DNA of 64,000 bases from Chrysopilus asiliformis (GCA_964034945.1 OZ035960.1:33410368-33474367), one strand, 5' to 3'; positions 1 through 13,300 are shown, counted from the stretch's first letter. Made by a program: numbers and translations. Notes: generated by a model not told the origin, from the sequence alone.

Positions 1-1399
1 AAAAAAATCTCCTTTTCTTTTCTCCAGGGTAACATAAAAGTATCAAGATAGAAATTATTCTCGATATAAAAGAGATTTCGACAAAAAAAGTTTCATCAAA
101 TCAAAATAAAATATGAAATTTACGAAAAATTTATAAGAGAACTTTGTCTCATATGGTGGGTGCGTGAACAACTGTAAACAGATTTTTACTGTAAGTGAAC
201 ATTCTATAAATATCTAAGTATTTTCGGAAAAATTTTATGAAATCGTACTTCAAGTTTCAGCAGAAACGTTTGTTAAAAAACCCCACAGAAATGTATGTTT
301 ATTAAATATAAAATTTCTTTCGTTTTAAAAATATCAGTTGTGATCATCACAAAACTTTCTTCTGAAATTTTTAGTGTCGAAAAAAATATGTAGAAACCAT
401 TTTTTTTTTCAAATGTCTCGAGAATTCTTTAACATTCTAACTGCCACGACAGTTTTAAGCCTTTTTCGAATATTTAGTTCGCAGTCAAAAACGCACTAAG
501 AGAAAACAAAATTATACCTAAATGTTATTTTATTACCATAAAATGTGTGCAACTACAAAAAATCGTTGGGGTTGCAGCGAACACTTTAATAATTTTCATT
601 GTGGCCGTTGTGTACAGTTAGGTGTCAGGTCTTTTTGACTGACGTGGCAGTTAGAGTGTTAAGATACATAAAAGTTGTTAAAGGAAAAATTCAGGAAATT
701 TTGTTTTACGGATTTTGTACTGACCGCCTCACGTTCCCGACCGACTCCAGACAGAAACAATGACAGACGGAAAGACATTTTTGTAATAATGCTTCAATCG
801 AGAGAGGAGTGCTCGGGAAATGTGTAATATTGACTTGAAAATAGATTTTCGGTTCCATTTCAGTGCCATTTCACAAATAAAGGCGCCCCATTATTTTGTT
901 TTTAACGAAAAATTTCTTTAATTTTATTTTACCAGTCAAATTTATTTTTTCTTTTGCAATGAAATTTTGATGCCAATAATTTTGTGCTGTTTCAAAAATG
1001 TCTATTTTTATGCAATTTTCATCAGTTATTAGCCTAAAATAAGCAATTTAATTCTCGAAACGAAATCGTTTGAATCAAATGTCAATGGGGAATATTGCGG
1101 CTTAAAGAATCTACTTTTTTTCTTTTTGTTTGTAAAGCGAAGGCTTTGAGGTAACTCTAAGGGCAACCGTGTCGACCCTGTTCCCATTATAAGCTTCTTC
1201 AAAGCGAAACTGACATTCCGGCTACACAGTTAATCACTATTTCGACCCGAAAACCGTCAAATGCTGCTATATCGCTGCAGGATTTTCATGAAGCGAATGT
1301 TGCCCCAAAGACGAACCGTCGATCACCAATTTCCCCACTAAAGCAATTGTGGCTTTGCAGACGCATTTTTGAACCCAACCAAGTCGCAATCATCACGCA
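1..1399. other. AT-rich DNA, no gene recognised
   Basis: Long A and T runs with stop codons in all frames. I see no exon-like stretch. A somewhat less AT-rich part begins near 1140 and leads into the repeat at 1400; it may be the diverged left part of that repeat. Confidence 0.5.
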
Positions 1400-1797
1400 T
1401 CCAAATGTCACTTACGAGTTTATTTCACAGAAATGCTTTTGAGTGAGCACAGTGAACGCATTGAATGCAACCATCGACGCAAAAGTTGCCAAACTTTGAA
1501 ATTTAACGCAACAAGTCTGCGTTGACAGTTCATAAAGTGAGGTTGGGGAAATGTCGTTCGAGGAAAAATTGATAGCTTTAGTGCAATAACATACAAATAA
1601 CAAAGATAAAGACCAACAAAGCAAATTATCGCTTCAAAATTATCCATTTTTTATATATTTTTCTACTTTAGTTCACTTTTAATTTTTCTGTGTTTGTCTC
1701 ACAACGCAACAGACGACGCTTCTATTGTGCTCAACCGCTCCTGAACTGCGTTGCGTCCTTAGTTGCGGCTCGGTTACGTTCATTGTACTCCAAGGAT
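1400..1797 (+). repeat. Harbinger-like MITE, right part, with MADF-type ORF start
   Basis: This stretch is a diverged copy of the element at 27267-27717. Both share the block around the start codon, which begins MSFEEKLIALVQ in the other copy and here runs from 1550. The right end carries the CATTGTACTCCAAGGA version of the end seen at 27700-27717 and is followed by TAA. The left end is not recognisable. The peptide resembles the start of a MADF DNA-binding domain (an EKLI-x-x-V pattern). That fits the second protein carried by PIF/Harbinger elements, but this is inference. Confidence 0.5.
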
Positions 1798-2306
1798 TAA
1801 TCAGTGAGTCGTGCTCGTCACTTCTTACGGTTCTTGTACGCGGATATAAATTATAGGTTTAAATTTTTAGACCCGATTACGTAAATTGCTGCATTTTAAA
1901 GCCGCAAAGAATAAATCTCATGTGCCAATGCCTTTCGATGCTATTTGGGTACTCTAATTTATTTTGAATTACAAGTTAAAGTAAGCGTATTTGAAAAATA
2001 CTACTCAATCCTTGGATTTTCCTATATTTTACAAAATTTTCTCTACATTTTGACGTTTCAATTTAACTATTAACTGTAAAATGTATTTATTTAACCTAAG
2101 TAAAGTACATAATATGAGCGTAGGTAGTCTAAAAAATCAAATAAGGAGAATTTTTAAATTTACGTTCATATTTGCTAAAATGTCAGCATATTGCAGATAA
2201 TACGAAAGTAAACTTTCCCTCTCACAATTCTGGTTCATATATGCTTCAACACATTTCAAAGGCGAGTATACGTCTATTTATCAAAATTCAACATTATCCA
2301 TCCTTA
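1798..2306. other. AT-rich spacer, nothing recognised
   Basis: No exon, no clear repeat end and no RNA gene is visible between the MADF-type repeat and the next MITE. Confidence 0.5.
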
Positions 2307-3771
2307 CACTCAGAAAAAAATCTGGTAAATAGTACGAAAAAAAACTGTTAATCTGTTACAAATTTTCGTTAATATTAACGAGATTATTATTTAATTCATA
2401 ATATTTTTTGCGTAATTGTCTATTTTATTTTAATTCTACTAAATTTTAAAAAAATACACTCAATATTTTAAAACAAAGTTTATTTAGATACAAAAATATA
2501 ACAGATGTAAAAAGATACATATATGAAGGAAAAAATTATTCTGATTAAATAAAGAATAACACTCCATCCGAATATTTAACTGAAGGTTCCACCAGAAGAA
2601 GAAATGACTTTCGGAAAGTAATTTGTAAACATTTTTGAGAATTTCAACTAAATATTAAAAAAAATCAAAAAATTTCCCTTATCCCATCTCCGATTATACT
2701 TTGACAGTACTTTTCTGCCTTTTCATCTTACTAGTTTATATTATGATCTGTAAAATAATGAGATATTTAGTAGCAAATAAAGATAAACTTAAGGTATGCG
2801 CAATTATAACACACTTACCTTTAAAATGTTGATGTGAGTCAGCAAAACGCCATCCGAAAAGCAAATCAATCAATTTATCTAGAGGAAGACTTGAATTGCA
2901 CGACTTTTAATTTAACAAGTCAATAATTTGTTTGTGAAACTTATTTAATTTATTCACTTGTTATTTTCATTTTTTTTAATCACCATATTATGACGCCGTT
3001 CCGACTGTACGTAATTTTCGTTGTTTTTACAAAACAAAACAGAATTTACCACGAACTTTTGTAGAAATACCACGACCTTTTGTATAATTTACCACGCATT
3101 TAATAATCTTTACCAAATCTTCTGAAATGGTTATTAATAAAGAAGAGTTTTGGTAGCAGTGTCAAAAATTTTGCTATTAATACCAAGCGCGGTTTGTTAA
3201 CTTAACCAATTTTTTTTGTAAAATTCGGTAATTACCAAGCATTGGGTAAATTTAACAACACATCAAGTTTTTCATATAAGAAATGTTGGTAAATCCAGAA
3301 TTTTTGTTTTAACGAATGGGTGAACGTTATTTTAACCCTCCGTCTACCGAAAAAAAAACCTGCTAGAACTACCGTTGGGGTCAATTAGACCCCAATCAGT
3401 AATAAGCCATTTTCCTTTAGTTGTTATTGAAAATGTCTGAGTACGCTTAGAAAAAACTTCAATAATGTCAATAGATTCCAGCAAAATACAATGAAGAATT
3501 TTTAAAGAAACAATGTCAAGAAGTTACACAGTCCAAAAACTATTACGACTAGAATTAGAGAAAAATTTTATCGCTGTGGGGTCAAATTGACCCCAATGGT
3601 AGGACGGAGGGTTAAGGATTACTAGGTAAAAACGTAGCGTAGTTCCATCAGAAATATCATTTAACTATCGAACATTTCTTTGAACGTTTACGAAAAAAAA
3701 GTTGACGAAGCACTTTTTTTTGGGTTTTTTTTTTGGTTTTCGTAAACCTTACTAAATTATTTTTCTAAGTG
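2307..3771. mobile_element. Long non-autonomous TA-inserting (pogo/mariner-like) element
   Basis: The left end CACTCAGAAAAA at 2307 and the right end TTTTTCTAAGTG at 3771 are imperfect inverted repeats. Each is flanked by TA (2305-2306 and 3772-3773), the target used by the Tc1/mariner/pogo superfamily. The interior is AT-rich with short repeated motifs and no transposase. It holds the TTAA-flanked element at 3336-3611. The ends resemble those of the MITE at 10804-11037. Superfamily assignment rests only on the TA target and the end sequence. Confidence 0.55.
3336..3611. mobile_element. piggyBac-like MITE with TTAA target duplication
   Basis: The ends are CCCTCCGTCTACC on the left and GGTAGGACGGAGGG on the right. 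They are flanked by TTAA at 3332-3335 and 3612-3615. TTAA duplication and CCC-starting ends are the hallmark of the piggyBac superfamily. Just inside each end sits a near-palindrome with GGGGTC facing GACCCC (3377-3393 and 3578-3594). Such subterminal palindromes could bind transposase. There is no coding capacity. The element is nested inside the TA-flanked element at 2307-3771. Confidence 0.8.
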
Positions 3772-3773
3772 TA

Positions 3774-5165
3774 TGGGGACGCTTCCTCTCGGTACAATAT
3801 ACGTTTTATGTTTCAATGTGCCTTGCCAGTTTTTCTCTCTCCTATGACCATGGTATATTCTTCACCCACTTTTTTTATGGAATTCTACTGCAATATTGAA
3901 ATATAACTGCTATATACATATAACGGTAACAAGAAATACAAACGTCAAGTAACCTTGAACTTATTCCCATTTTCCGATGTTCTTTCTTGCCTTATCTTCA
4001 GTCTAAGTGACTTTTATATCATTTAAAAAATATTTGATTCAATCTTATTCCGTCATATAAACCCATGTTCGTTCACTTTTGTAAATGTGCAGAAAAAACA
4101 CATAAAATATATCGTTATGGAAGGCAAAATGTTGTAAGCTGGTATAAAAACAGTCATAAATGTTCCTTTCGTCCTTTTTAGCCTATTTACAATTATTTTT
4201 GTGTATTTAGGAAAAATTTTATTGCAGAGCTTTTTGTTAATGAATTTCTTATATACATACTGGAGTTTATTTTATTCTTTGGGCCAAATAATTTATCCTT
4301 ACGACAAAAGACATCACGAAAAATTAAGCATAATACGAAGTGCAAGAATGTATACTGGAAATGTTTAACTCAACATTCGGGAGTTTTTTGGCAAAAAAAA
4401 AATTACACTAATTCAAAACAACAGACAGATTTTTGTTGTTGAAATTTGATAAAATTCGTTTTAATGGCTCACCTTTAGAACACAAGATAAAAAAAGTATT
4501 AGTTTCCTTAATATTAGTTAAGTTAATAAAAAAAATATGGCGTACCAACAAAATTTTTTAAAAATATTTGTGGGTCCATGTGGGTTTATAATTGGCTTAC
4601 TTTTTTAGAACTCGAAAAATTAAAAGACTTTTTTGATAAGGCTGGTCTTCAATAACCTGGAAAGCTCCCACTTTGCGCAGGTTCCCCGTATAAAGAAAGA
4701 ACCAAATTAATGTCATTAAAAACAGAAAAATTCGAATTGAAATTTTTTGGGTGTTGTTCAAACTCAGATCTTTTCTCTACAATTTAAAATTATACCAAAT
4801 GGCATCTTTTTTTCGCTGGGACAGTAGAAGCATCGAGAAGGTAAAAGTCCCATTTTCACTCCACTTTAACGACCTTCCACATTACGGTCGGATATTTCCC
4901 CTGAAAACTTGCCAGAGTTACTCCTTTTTTATGACCAAAAAACTACTGCCGGAAACCTGTATGAAACGAAAACCTGTCTAAGAGCAGTTTGCAGTTACGA
5001 AACTTAGCAAACTTATGTCTAAATTAAATTATTTAGCTCCCAAAATTTCTACAGTTTAAGTACCCTCACCACAACTTATTTTTTTTTAAATAGTATCAAA
5101 CATTAGATAACTTAAGATAAGACAACAAAAAATTTTCATAGAACTTTTAAAATGTATGTACATTA
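3774..5165. other. AT-rich DNA, no gene recognised
   Basis: A 76-codon open frame at 4751-4981 has no recognisable domain. The stretch 4640-5000 is less AT-rich than its surroundings and may be an old repeat. I find no splice-linked exons. Confidence 0.45.
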
Positions 5166-5173
5166 CTGTCGAG

Positions 5174-6095
5174 CAGGGGTGGGCAGACTTTTCCACGGTA
5201 CGAGCTACTTCTAATTTTTTCAAGGTGTTGCGGTCCACTCAGTGGCGTAGGTGTGGTGAGCTAAAAAAGGTCTACAATATTTATTATAACTTAATAATAA
5301 GTATAGAATATGTACTTACCTACATAACTACAATAGAAAAACTTACTCTTTTAAAACCGCGTTTAAAACAAAACGCAAGATACAAACATAATAATAATAG
5401 CCACAAATATAATAATATCTACACATTCTACACATTCATCGCCGATTCTCCAGTCTAGCTGGCGTCGGTGTTCCATAAATATGTTTCTTTTGAGCCTGTT
5501 TACATTAGGACTCATTTTGAGGCGTCACGTCATTCGTCATTTTTCTGCCGTGTGCACGCGGTTCGACTTTTTCATTCGCTATGTCTTTCGTATTTTTGAC
5601 GTTCAAGACATTGCGATGAAAAGAAACTCCAAATTTAACTCAGTTGTGAAATGATTGCAGTGAAATTTGTTAAATTTAATGAAAATATGGATCATATATG
5701 GATCATATAATAATTGCAGTAACAAGTTTATTATATGCTTATCAGCAACGGCTCTATTTTTGTGCCAATCTGAAGAAGAAAATTCGGAATTTTCAGATGC
5801 GCACGACTCCACTGCAAACAACGAAATGGCAAATAAAAGCAAAACGAGACACAAACCGGTTTGCGACTGAAAATTTTAAGTGAATCTAAATTTCGTTCGC
5901 TGTTTTTGGTTTCCCTCCCCACTTCGTCCCTCACCATCACTTGGCCGGAGCGAATGACGTGCCGCCTCAAAATGAGTCCTAATGTAAACAGGCTCTTTAG
6001 TATATGCGTCTTAGGTCTTAGCAAAGGCAATCACCCCAAAATGTCTTGGCGGTCGGTCCACCGGTCGATCGCGATCAGCTTAATGCCTACCCTTG
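5174..6095. mobile_element. hAT-type non-autonomous element
   Basis: The left end CAGGGGTGGGCAGAC and the right end (read inward CAAGGGTAGGCATTAAG) are imperfect inverted repeats of the kind typical of hAT transposons. They are flanked by the 8-base sequences CTGTCGAG (5166-5173) and CTGTAGAG (6096-6103), seven of eight identical. Eight-base duplications define hAT. No transposase frame is visible. The middle is occupied by a second palindromic element at 5492-5995. Confidence 0.75.
5492..5995. mobile_element. Long-TIR foldback element inside hAT copy
   Basis: About 45 bases starting GAGCCTGTTTACATTAGGAC at 5492 recur inverted at the right end (to 5995) with one mismatch. The interior is short and non-coding. 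Target duplication is unclear (T-rich on both sides). A related start, GAGCCTGTTCACATTAG, occurs at 18239 inside another hAT-like element, so this is a dispersed family. Superfamily unknown. Confidence 0.7.
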
Positions 6096-6103
6096 CTGTA
6101 GAG

Positions 6104-8470
6104 TTATGAATCTCAATCAAGTAATGCATGCAATTTAGATATTTTTATTATTTTTTTGACAGTTAACCTTCAAAATATACAGAAAAATAATTGTTTTGCA
6201 ATATATACTAAAGATTTCATTTCCGCTGTCGGACTTTTTTTGCGGCCCAACATTCGTTCCAGGATTCTTATCTTTATTTACCTAATCTTTGATAGTATGC
6301 GCAAACGGGCGTAAGCCATACACCATTCAAAGTCCCATGATTTTTATTTATATAGTAAAATAACCATTGTAAGCCAGAAACCAGTCTAATTCGGACAAAT
6401 ATTTTGGCCTCATGCGAGTCCGACTTATACAAATTGCACTATCTTGTGAAAACTATTTAAAAAAAAACATTTTTTTCCAATTTTGTAAAACGATTTGTGA
6501 GCCAAAAACGTAAAATTTTTCTCCATTGGATTATTTGACATGGAATGACCCACTTATCAATTTTATTTTATAAAAAAAACTTCATTATATTTCTCATGTC
6601 TACATCATTTTTTTTTAATAACACTAAATGTCTCAATCAATAAACTCAATGTTCAATGTGTTTTTCCTTTACCTTTCAAAATATATTACGGGCACAACAC
6701 ATATAAATGTACAAAATCCGAATAAACTAAATTTAAATTTATGTCCAATTTTCATCTCCAACTCCGGGAAAAAAATTAATGCATTTACATGGAAAACGAT
6801 TTGAATTTCTTCGTATTTACCAAGCAAAGCAAAAAATTTATGGTTTTTTAAATGGCAGAAAGATTTTCTCTGGTGCTTTTCTTATAAATCCGCCCATGAT
6901 GAAAATTTACAACTGGCTGGCATTAAACATGCAATTTTTTCGTCTGCGGCCTTGTCCTTGGTACGCTGACCCAAAATCCTGGGGAACATCATCATTGGCA
7001 AGGAAATTGACTATGGCATAAGGCTCAATATAAGCCCCTTATTCCGGTCGTCCCGCGAGAGTCCTTTCCCTTCGTCCAACACCAATAAAACTATAAATTA
7101 TGTCTGCGAGGTTAGACACACCGGCGCCTATGACTGACGCTGGAATATCCAGCGATCAGGAGGATTTTATATATTTTCCTATCTGTTATTTTGCTGGCAT
7201 GCATCCTTCTCTGACTTATTTGGAGCCAGCCTTTTTCGGTTTTTTGGAGTAAAAGGTTATAAGGATAATAAATTTTCCCATAGGCACGTATAAACATGAT
7301 CGAATCGTAAAAACAGGAAACATATTCAGCATTTTAAACACAATTTCCTTGCCGAGATTTCCCAATGAATGTTATATGTACATAAATTCGAGACCGATAT
7401 ATTCGAAATAATGCGCGCTCATGTGTGTATCTCTAGAAGGCATAAATGCTGTGAGTAGCCAAAAGTGAGGAAAACTAAAAAAAAAAATGAATTTTGTTAT
7501 CTTGTGATTCCATACCTTTATAAATGGCTGCTAGATGGATAAGGGATGATTTCTAGTTAAAGATTTATATTACTTAAATCAGCTGAATTGGAATCCTTCT
7601 TCTTGAAACCTTCTTAACCTTGAACATAACTCTATACTCACACGAATGAACAACAAATCGTGTGCAACACATCGTTTCATCAATTGATATGTGCGTACAT
7701 AATATATTAAGTATATTTCACATAATACATATATTGGGCATCAATTTCATTGTACAGCTTTAGTAGAATTATTGATCGTTTGATATTTCCCTTGTTTCAA
7801 TCAACCAGATAGCCACAAAAGCAATTTTGAATCCCTTTTTAGTCCCTTTTTTCATCGACTGTTATTTAAGGTAGTTATTTTGCCATCGGCCTAAAAGCCC
7901 AAAAACATAATAAGCGCCAAACTAATTTCTTTTATTTACTTTTTTTCCCTCGAATGGTTTCTCAATGGATTGTGGACTTTCATCACCGTTTCCAGCAGCA
8001 TCATTTCACACAGCAAAAAATCATTCAAGGCAATGAATGGGAAAATCAATCAACTAATTACAAAAATGTTTCGCATAACTTTCAAACATTTTCTATTGGA
8101 TGAAATCATTATTACCAGAAAACGTAAAAACCTTCTGTTCTTTTTTAATCATCCGTCGCCCATAGAGGGGAACGGTATTTTTGTAGTAGAATTAAATATT
8201 AAAGATAATTTCTGCAAATCGGCTTTAAATAAATACAGCATTATAAAGGCTTAATTACAAATTGCGATAATTAAATTTTAAGCCAGGCACCCGAAAGTCA
8301 TAAATATTGCAGCATAATGCGGATAGATTAAAAAAATCATTTCTGAACATATTGCATAAGCATTGAAGCAAAATGCATTCGATTTATCGAAGTTTTGGCA
8401 AAGGATGTTAGCCAAATATGTCGACCATAAGCTTTTTCTTTCCTCTGCTATAGAGGGAAAGTATTGTATT
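6104..8470. other. AT-rich DNA, no gene recognised
   Basis: Probably long intron or intergenic DNA 5' to the exon at 10331. Open frames at 6779-7021 and 7970-8254 lack recognisable domains and exon context. I could not place an upstream exon of the gene that continues at 10331. Confidence 0.4.
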
Positions 8471-8479
8471 CATGACGGA

Positions 8480-9060
8480 GACCAACTCGAGAACGGGGGC
8501 AGATAGAAACTTCCTGATCAGTACGAAATCCGTTTCAGGTAAAATTGTGAGGATGTCCGTGCATCTGTCTGCCGGCCTTTCTGTTTTACGTATCTTAAAT
8601 ATCTTGAGAACGCGTTGAGCTAACGACTTGAAATTTTTGTAAATGAGTTTTACGAAAATCGTAGTTTTCTATCAACGTTTTGAAAACTAAGTCAGCAATA
8701 AGTTTTTTCAAAAATTTCTCAAAAACTACGCCCATTTGGGAAAAAATTAAAATTTAGAGGGTATGACATTTTCAACAGTTCTTCCTTGAACGGTTTTTAC
8801 ATATCTCCAACAGTTCCCAATATATTTAAAAAAAAAAAATAGGTTTTTTGAATTTTTTTCGGAAACCATGCGCTTTTGAGAAAAGATATGTACTTAAAAC
8901 CAAATTCAAAAAAAATAAAGTATCCCGCATTTTTTCTTGTAACGCTTTTTGTTTATCTTTAACGGTTCTCGAGATATTTGAAAAAAAATTATTTTTTACA
9001 TATTTTTTCCGAAACTAAATATTGCAAAGGAAAGTTTTGTGTTGATCACAACTAATGTTT
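8480..9060 (-). repeat. Diverged member of the (GTCY)n repeat group
   Basis: The order of blocks matches better-preserved copies (for example 18480-18990). A degenerate GTCTG-rich patch near 8555-8590 is followed by phrases resembling the 'gagaacg..ttgagctaa..acttgaaattt' block, then AT-rich DNA. Highly diverged, so boundaries are approximate. Confidence 0.4.
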
Positions 9061-9092
9061 TTTCTTGTTTTCGTTGCTAGTCGACATTATTT

Positions 9093-9590
9093 GAGGCGTT
9101 AAAGTCGATCCAGACTACACGATGTACGGGGTACGAGGTTGGCACGTACCCCGAACATCGAGTGTTTGGATGGGAAATTTGCACATGGTTTCACCTAGTG
9201 AGTAAAATCAGAAGCTGTTTGATTATCCTCGTACGTGGTAACCGCGTACACGAATGAGCAAAACCCTGTGGAGTGTGGATGCAGTTCCATGTACGAGGAA
9301 ACCAAAAACCTCGTATCTCGTACCCCGTACATCGTGTAGTCTGGATCGAGCTTTAAAAGCTAGAGTGGACCAAGCCACATAATCGAGTTTTTGAAGCTTT
9401 TCCACTTTTGTACTATTATTGACTGTAAATTTTTGGAAAAAAAAATTTCTGTGGAATTTATGTCGAAATGTTCTTTTGTGCATCCAAACATTTTTATCTA
9501 CAATAAAAACTCACTCGCAATAGTGATTCAAACACAAAAAAAATCACGATTTCGACATGTGGGTTGGTCCACTCTAGCTTTTAACGCCTC
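9093..9590. mobile_element. TIR element with a nested MITE in its left arm
   Basis: The right arm, ending TAGCTTTTAACGCCTC at 9590, is the reverse complement of GAGGCGTTAA + AAGCTAG at the left. The left arm is split by the element at 9103-9352. Rejoining the two left pieces restores a match to the right arm, including the following AGAGTGGACCAA block. The arms are long (about 40 bases) and the core is short and AT-rich. The superfamily is not clear from the flanks. Confidence 0.65.
9103..9352. mobile_element. Palindromic MITE inserted at TTAA
   Basis: The ends read AGTCGATCCAGACTACACG and, inverted, AGCTCGATCCAGACTACACG. The inner arms add GTACGGGGTACGAGG in inverted orientation. TTAA lies on both sides (9099-9102 and 9353-9356). 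The uninterrupted arm of the host element shows a single TTAA at this place, so the duplication is TTAA, or TTA if one A belongs to the element. It is therefore piggyBac-like or Harbinger-like. Confidence 0.7.
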
Positions 9591-10330
9591 ATTTATGAAA
9601 ACAGGAACTGTCAGCAGTAGTAGATGAAAGTAGAAAAAATAATTTCTTTTTTTTTAAAAAATGCACTAAAAAGGAATAAATAATTTTTTGGTACTATGTA
9701 TCAGAAATAAAAGCGAGAAAAATTTTTATTTCATTTTTCGTGTTTTTATATGCTTTTAATTCTGATACACAGTTACTAAAAAAATATTTTTTGTGCTTTT
9801 TTTAAAAAAAAAAAGCTTTTGTGCTGCTGAAACGGCTGCTAACAGCCAAATAGCCACTAGCGTTGGCAAAACAGCGTCGTGTGACCGCCGCATTAGATAA
9901 TTAGATATTATTTATCGATCTGTATTTGATTGCCACTTACGCACTAGATCACAGTTTTCATAAATATTTATAGAAAATGTGACCTCAAGCACGTGATATT
10001 TATAACCTATTCATCAAACTTCCTGACAAAATGAAATTTTAAACAATTGTTCAGTGCTCACAAACTATAGATTTAATTTAATTTTTGAATTATGGCAGAC
10101 ACACATCTAAAAAACTTTCGAAAACTCAATTTAAAACTTTCAATTTATGAAATCATATCAACATATCTGTACATAAAATGCAAAATGCAAATTCCTCCCT
10201 AATCCATAATTCTCTACTCCATAATTCTATAAACATGTGATTCCTCATACATACACACACACAGCCATGAAATTGCATTGAATAAAATATTTCATTATTA
10301 ACTTGAACTTTTTTCTTGATTTAATTTTAG
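9591..10330. other. Intron or intergenic DNA upstream of first visible exon
   Basis: AT-rich with a short CA run near 10252-10262. It ends in the splice acceptor TTTTAG at 10330. No exon is seen. Confidence 0.5.
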
Positions 10331-13300
10331 TTCGGTAGCTGATGGAATTCTTACGGATAATCCGCACCTTGTGCTACTATTTTACTTAGCGCAATTATTT
10401 CTTCGTGAACTCATTAAAAGTTATCGTCTTATTCAAGTAGTGCCGATGGATATGTCAGGCTATTATGGTGAGTTTTTCCGTTCTCTAATTTTTATCTTTT
10501 GATTTTCTTTTAATTAGGTTTCACTTTGATAGAAAAATATCAAAGAAGAACTTTCCAGCGATATTTAATTACATTTGTACAAAATTTTATCCTTGATATT
10601 AAGGAAATTTCAAATTTGACACCTTACAGAATGACGATCGACCGACGTTCCAAAATTAAAATTGATCTCATAAAAAGTTGGATATAAAAATTTTTGTTAT
10701 TTCGTAAATAACAAATTTTTCGTAAATTGAATTTTTTCTAAGCATTTTCATTGCAGAGAGTAAATAATATTTTTAATGAAAATGTTTTTTATTCGCCTAG
10801 GTACACGCAGAGAAAAATAATAATAAATCTCTAACTACTTTATAATGAAGACTCGGAACTATCACTAAAATAGTTAATTTCAATTATAAAATAGTTAATT
10901 TAAATTGAGAAAATATCCAATTTGACTACAAAATAGTAAATTTTACCATTAAGTTGTTAAATTTCTTATAAAAATTGCCATTATAAAGTAGTTTTCCCAT
11001 TATAAAGTAGTTAAATCTACTATATTTTCTCTCCGTGTAGCGACATCTATTAAATGTGTTATCATTTGAAATTACTTTTGCGCAAATCACTCGAATTGAA
11101 TAGCAAAGCAACACTAGACGAACAGTTTAATCTTACACAGGGACTACATTGACTTTTATTTCTGGTGTATCAGCAAAACTGTTTGCTAAAAAGCCAGTGT
11201 GGACCAATCTGGTTTACCAGTTTTTCTGGTAAGACAGTGCTGGTAAACCAGATTTTGACACGCAACCAAATTAAAATGGCGGAAACTAAATTTTCGAGAA
11301 AATATATATGGGAGCTTATCATTATTTTACGGCAAAAGGTATATTCGTTATTTTCCAGACGTTTCAAAGCCAATATTTTAGCAATCATAATTTGTTGTTT
11401 CCTATTCACTGTAGGCGAAATACAGAACTGTTTTACCAGAATTTACCCACCAAACAAATTTGACATATTGTGACTAAAAGGCTTACCAGCTGGTATACCA
11501 GAAATAAAAGTCAATGTAGTCCTTGTGTTAGGCGGATAAAATAGTTTTTATACTCTATATGAAAATCATGAGGGGGTATTTTAATTTTCTACAGCTATAC
11601 AGAACAATATTCTCCATACAAACCGCTGTACCATGAATTATCGAGTACAGCATCGCAAGCCAAGCGAAATTTGATGACAAAATGCCAAAACTCAAACTTC
11701 AGCCAGCTTCACTTTACATTTTGACAGTTCGCCATAAGAATCAAAATAAATTTAGATCCGCGAAAACCACATCGCAATTGGTCGAACAATTCAAGAGTTA
11801 AATGGGGAGGGGTATCGAAAAAAGCTGCAAATCAATTTAAAGTGTTTTATCTATTAGTGTAAAATTTCATTGAAATGGAATGAGTCGTTTTTGCGTTGTA
11901 TCGGAATAAACATTCAGACAGACATTTTGTTATATTTAAAAATTTATATATATAAAACATAACAAAAGCTATAATTGCCAATCTGGCAATTATTGAAAAC
12001 CCGTATGGCGATTTAAGTGAACAGCGAACAGTTGTATCAAAATTCCACTTTGAAGTCAAATTTTCCAATAAGATTTTTTAAAATTTATTCCAATCGGATT
12101 TTCATGTATGGGAGTTTTATGTAGAATCATATCCTAAATAACTTTTGTTCTTGGACTTTTTTGATAAAGTTCACCGTTTTTGAGATATTCAAAAAAAAGT
12201 TTTCGTTCGTATGGGGGGTACCCCCCCTAATGGTCCATTTTTGCCCATTAACGAACTTAGCCTCACATTTTACGAAAAACGGATCTGTGCAAAATTTCAA
12301 GTCTCTAGCTCAATCCGTGCGCCCGCAATCCGCGCCACATACAGACGGACAGACAGACAGACGGACAGACAGACGGACAGGCAGACAGACAGACGGACGG
12401 ACATGCTAAATTCAACTTTTTTTTATCATTCTAAACACAATGGTGTAATTCATTTTTGTGTGTGATGACGGGATCTTGGCGTTACAAACGGGAAGGTAAA
12501 TCTAATATACCCTTTGGTTTCACCATACGGGTATAAAAATTGTAATACCCACCAATTTTATTATATGTATAAATTTTTAAATAGAATACAAACTTTATTT
12601 TATGCAAACCTTATTTAAAAGAAAAATCAATCAAGAATTTTTAAGATAGGAACAACTTTTTCAACTCATTAAAAGTTTTTGCAGAAAAAAATTTATTGAA
12701 CTGAACTTTTTCAATAAAAAAAAGTTTGTGTTTTTTTAATTTATTTATTAATTTTTTGCAAAACTTATATTTAGCTCTGGACATTTTAATCCAATAGAAA
12801 TTATCATTATTAATAGAATTAGATAGAATAACCACACGTAAAATAAAAACATATAAGAATTTCATCTCTGCTTATAACATTTTTTAGCGAGGAATCGTAT
12901 TTGTATAACATATGAATAAATCATAACATAAAACTTATTTGAATGAACGCATAAATTACGTGAATTTCAAAACTGTTGAGAACTCAACTTGAAAGACGGA
13001 TAAAATTTAGAATATTCCCTAATGAATGAAAAAGGAAATTAATTAAAATCTCAAAAGATTTTCGGATCGGCATGAGATTTTATAAAGTTGCTCAGATTTT
13101 TCGCTTTTATTTAAATTCGGTACCAATGACTTTAAAGAAGGTTTTTCAAACTTTGTTAATTTTCTGTGAAAAGCACAAAAAGCACGCGAGTTTTATCTAA
13201 AACAAAGATTTTGTTTGTTGGTTTTTCCCCTGACTAAATATTTTCTTATTGCTAGTTGGCAAAATAAACTTTTCCATTATTTTCGTTTCTATTTACAATA

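Noticed and set aside
12161..12465. Overlapping frames encoding TDRQTDRR repeats (also at 15856-16164)
   Set aside because: They are translations of a GACA/GACG microsatellite inside a dispersed repeat.
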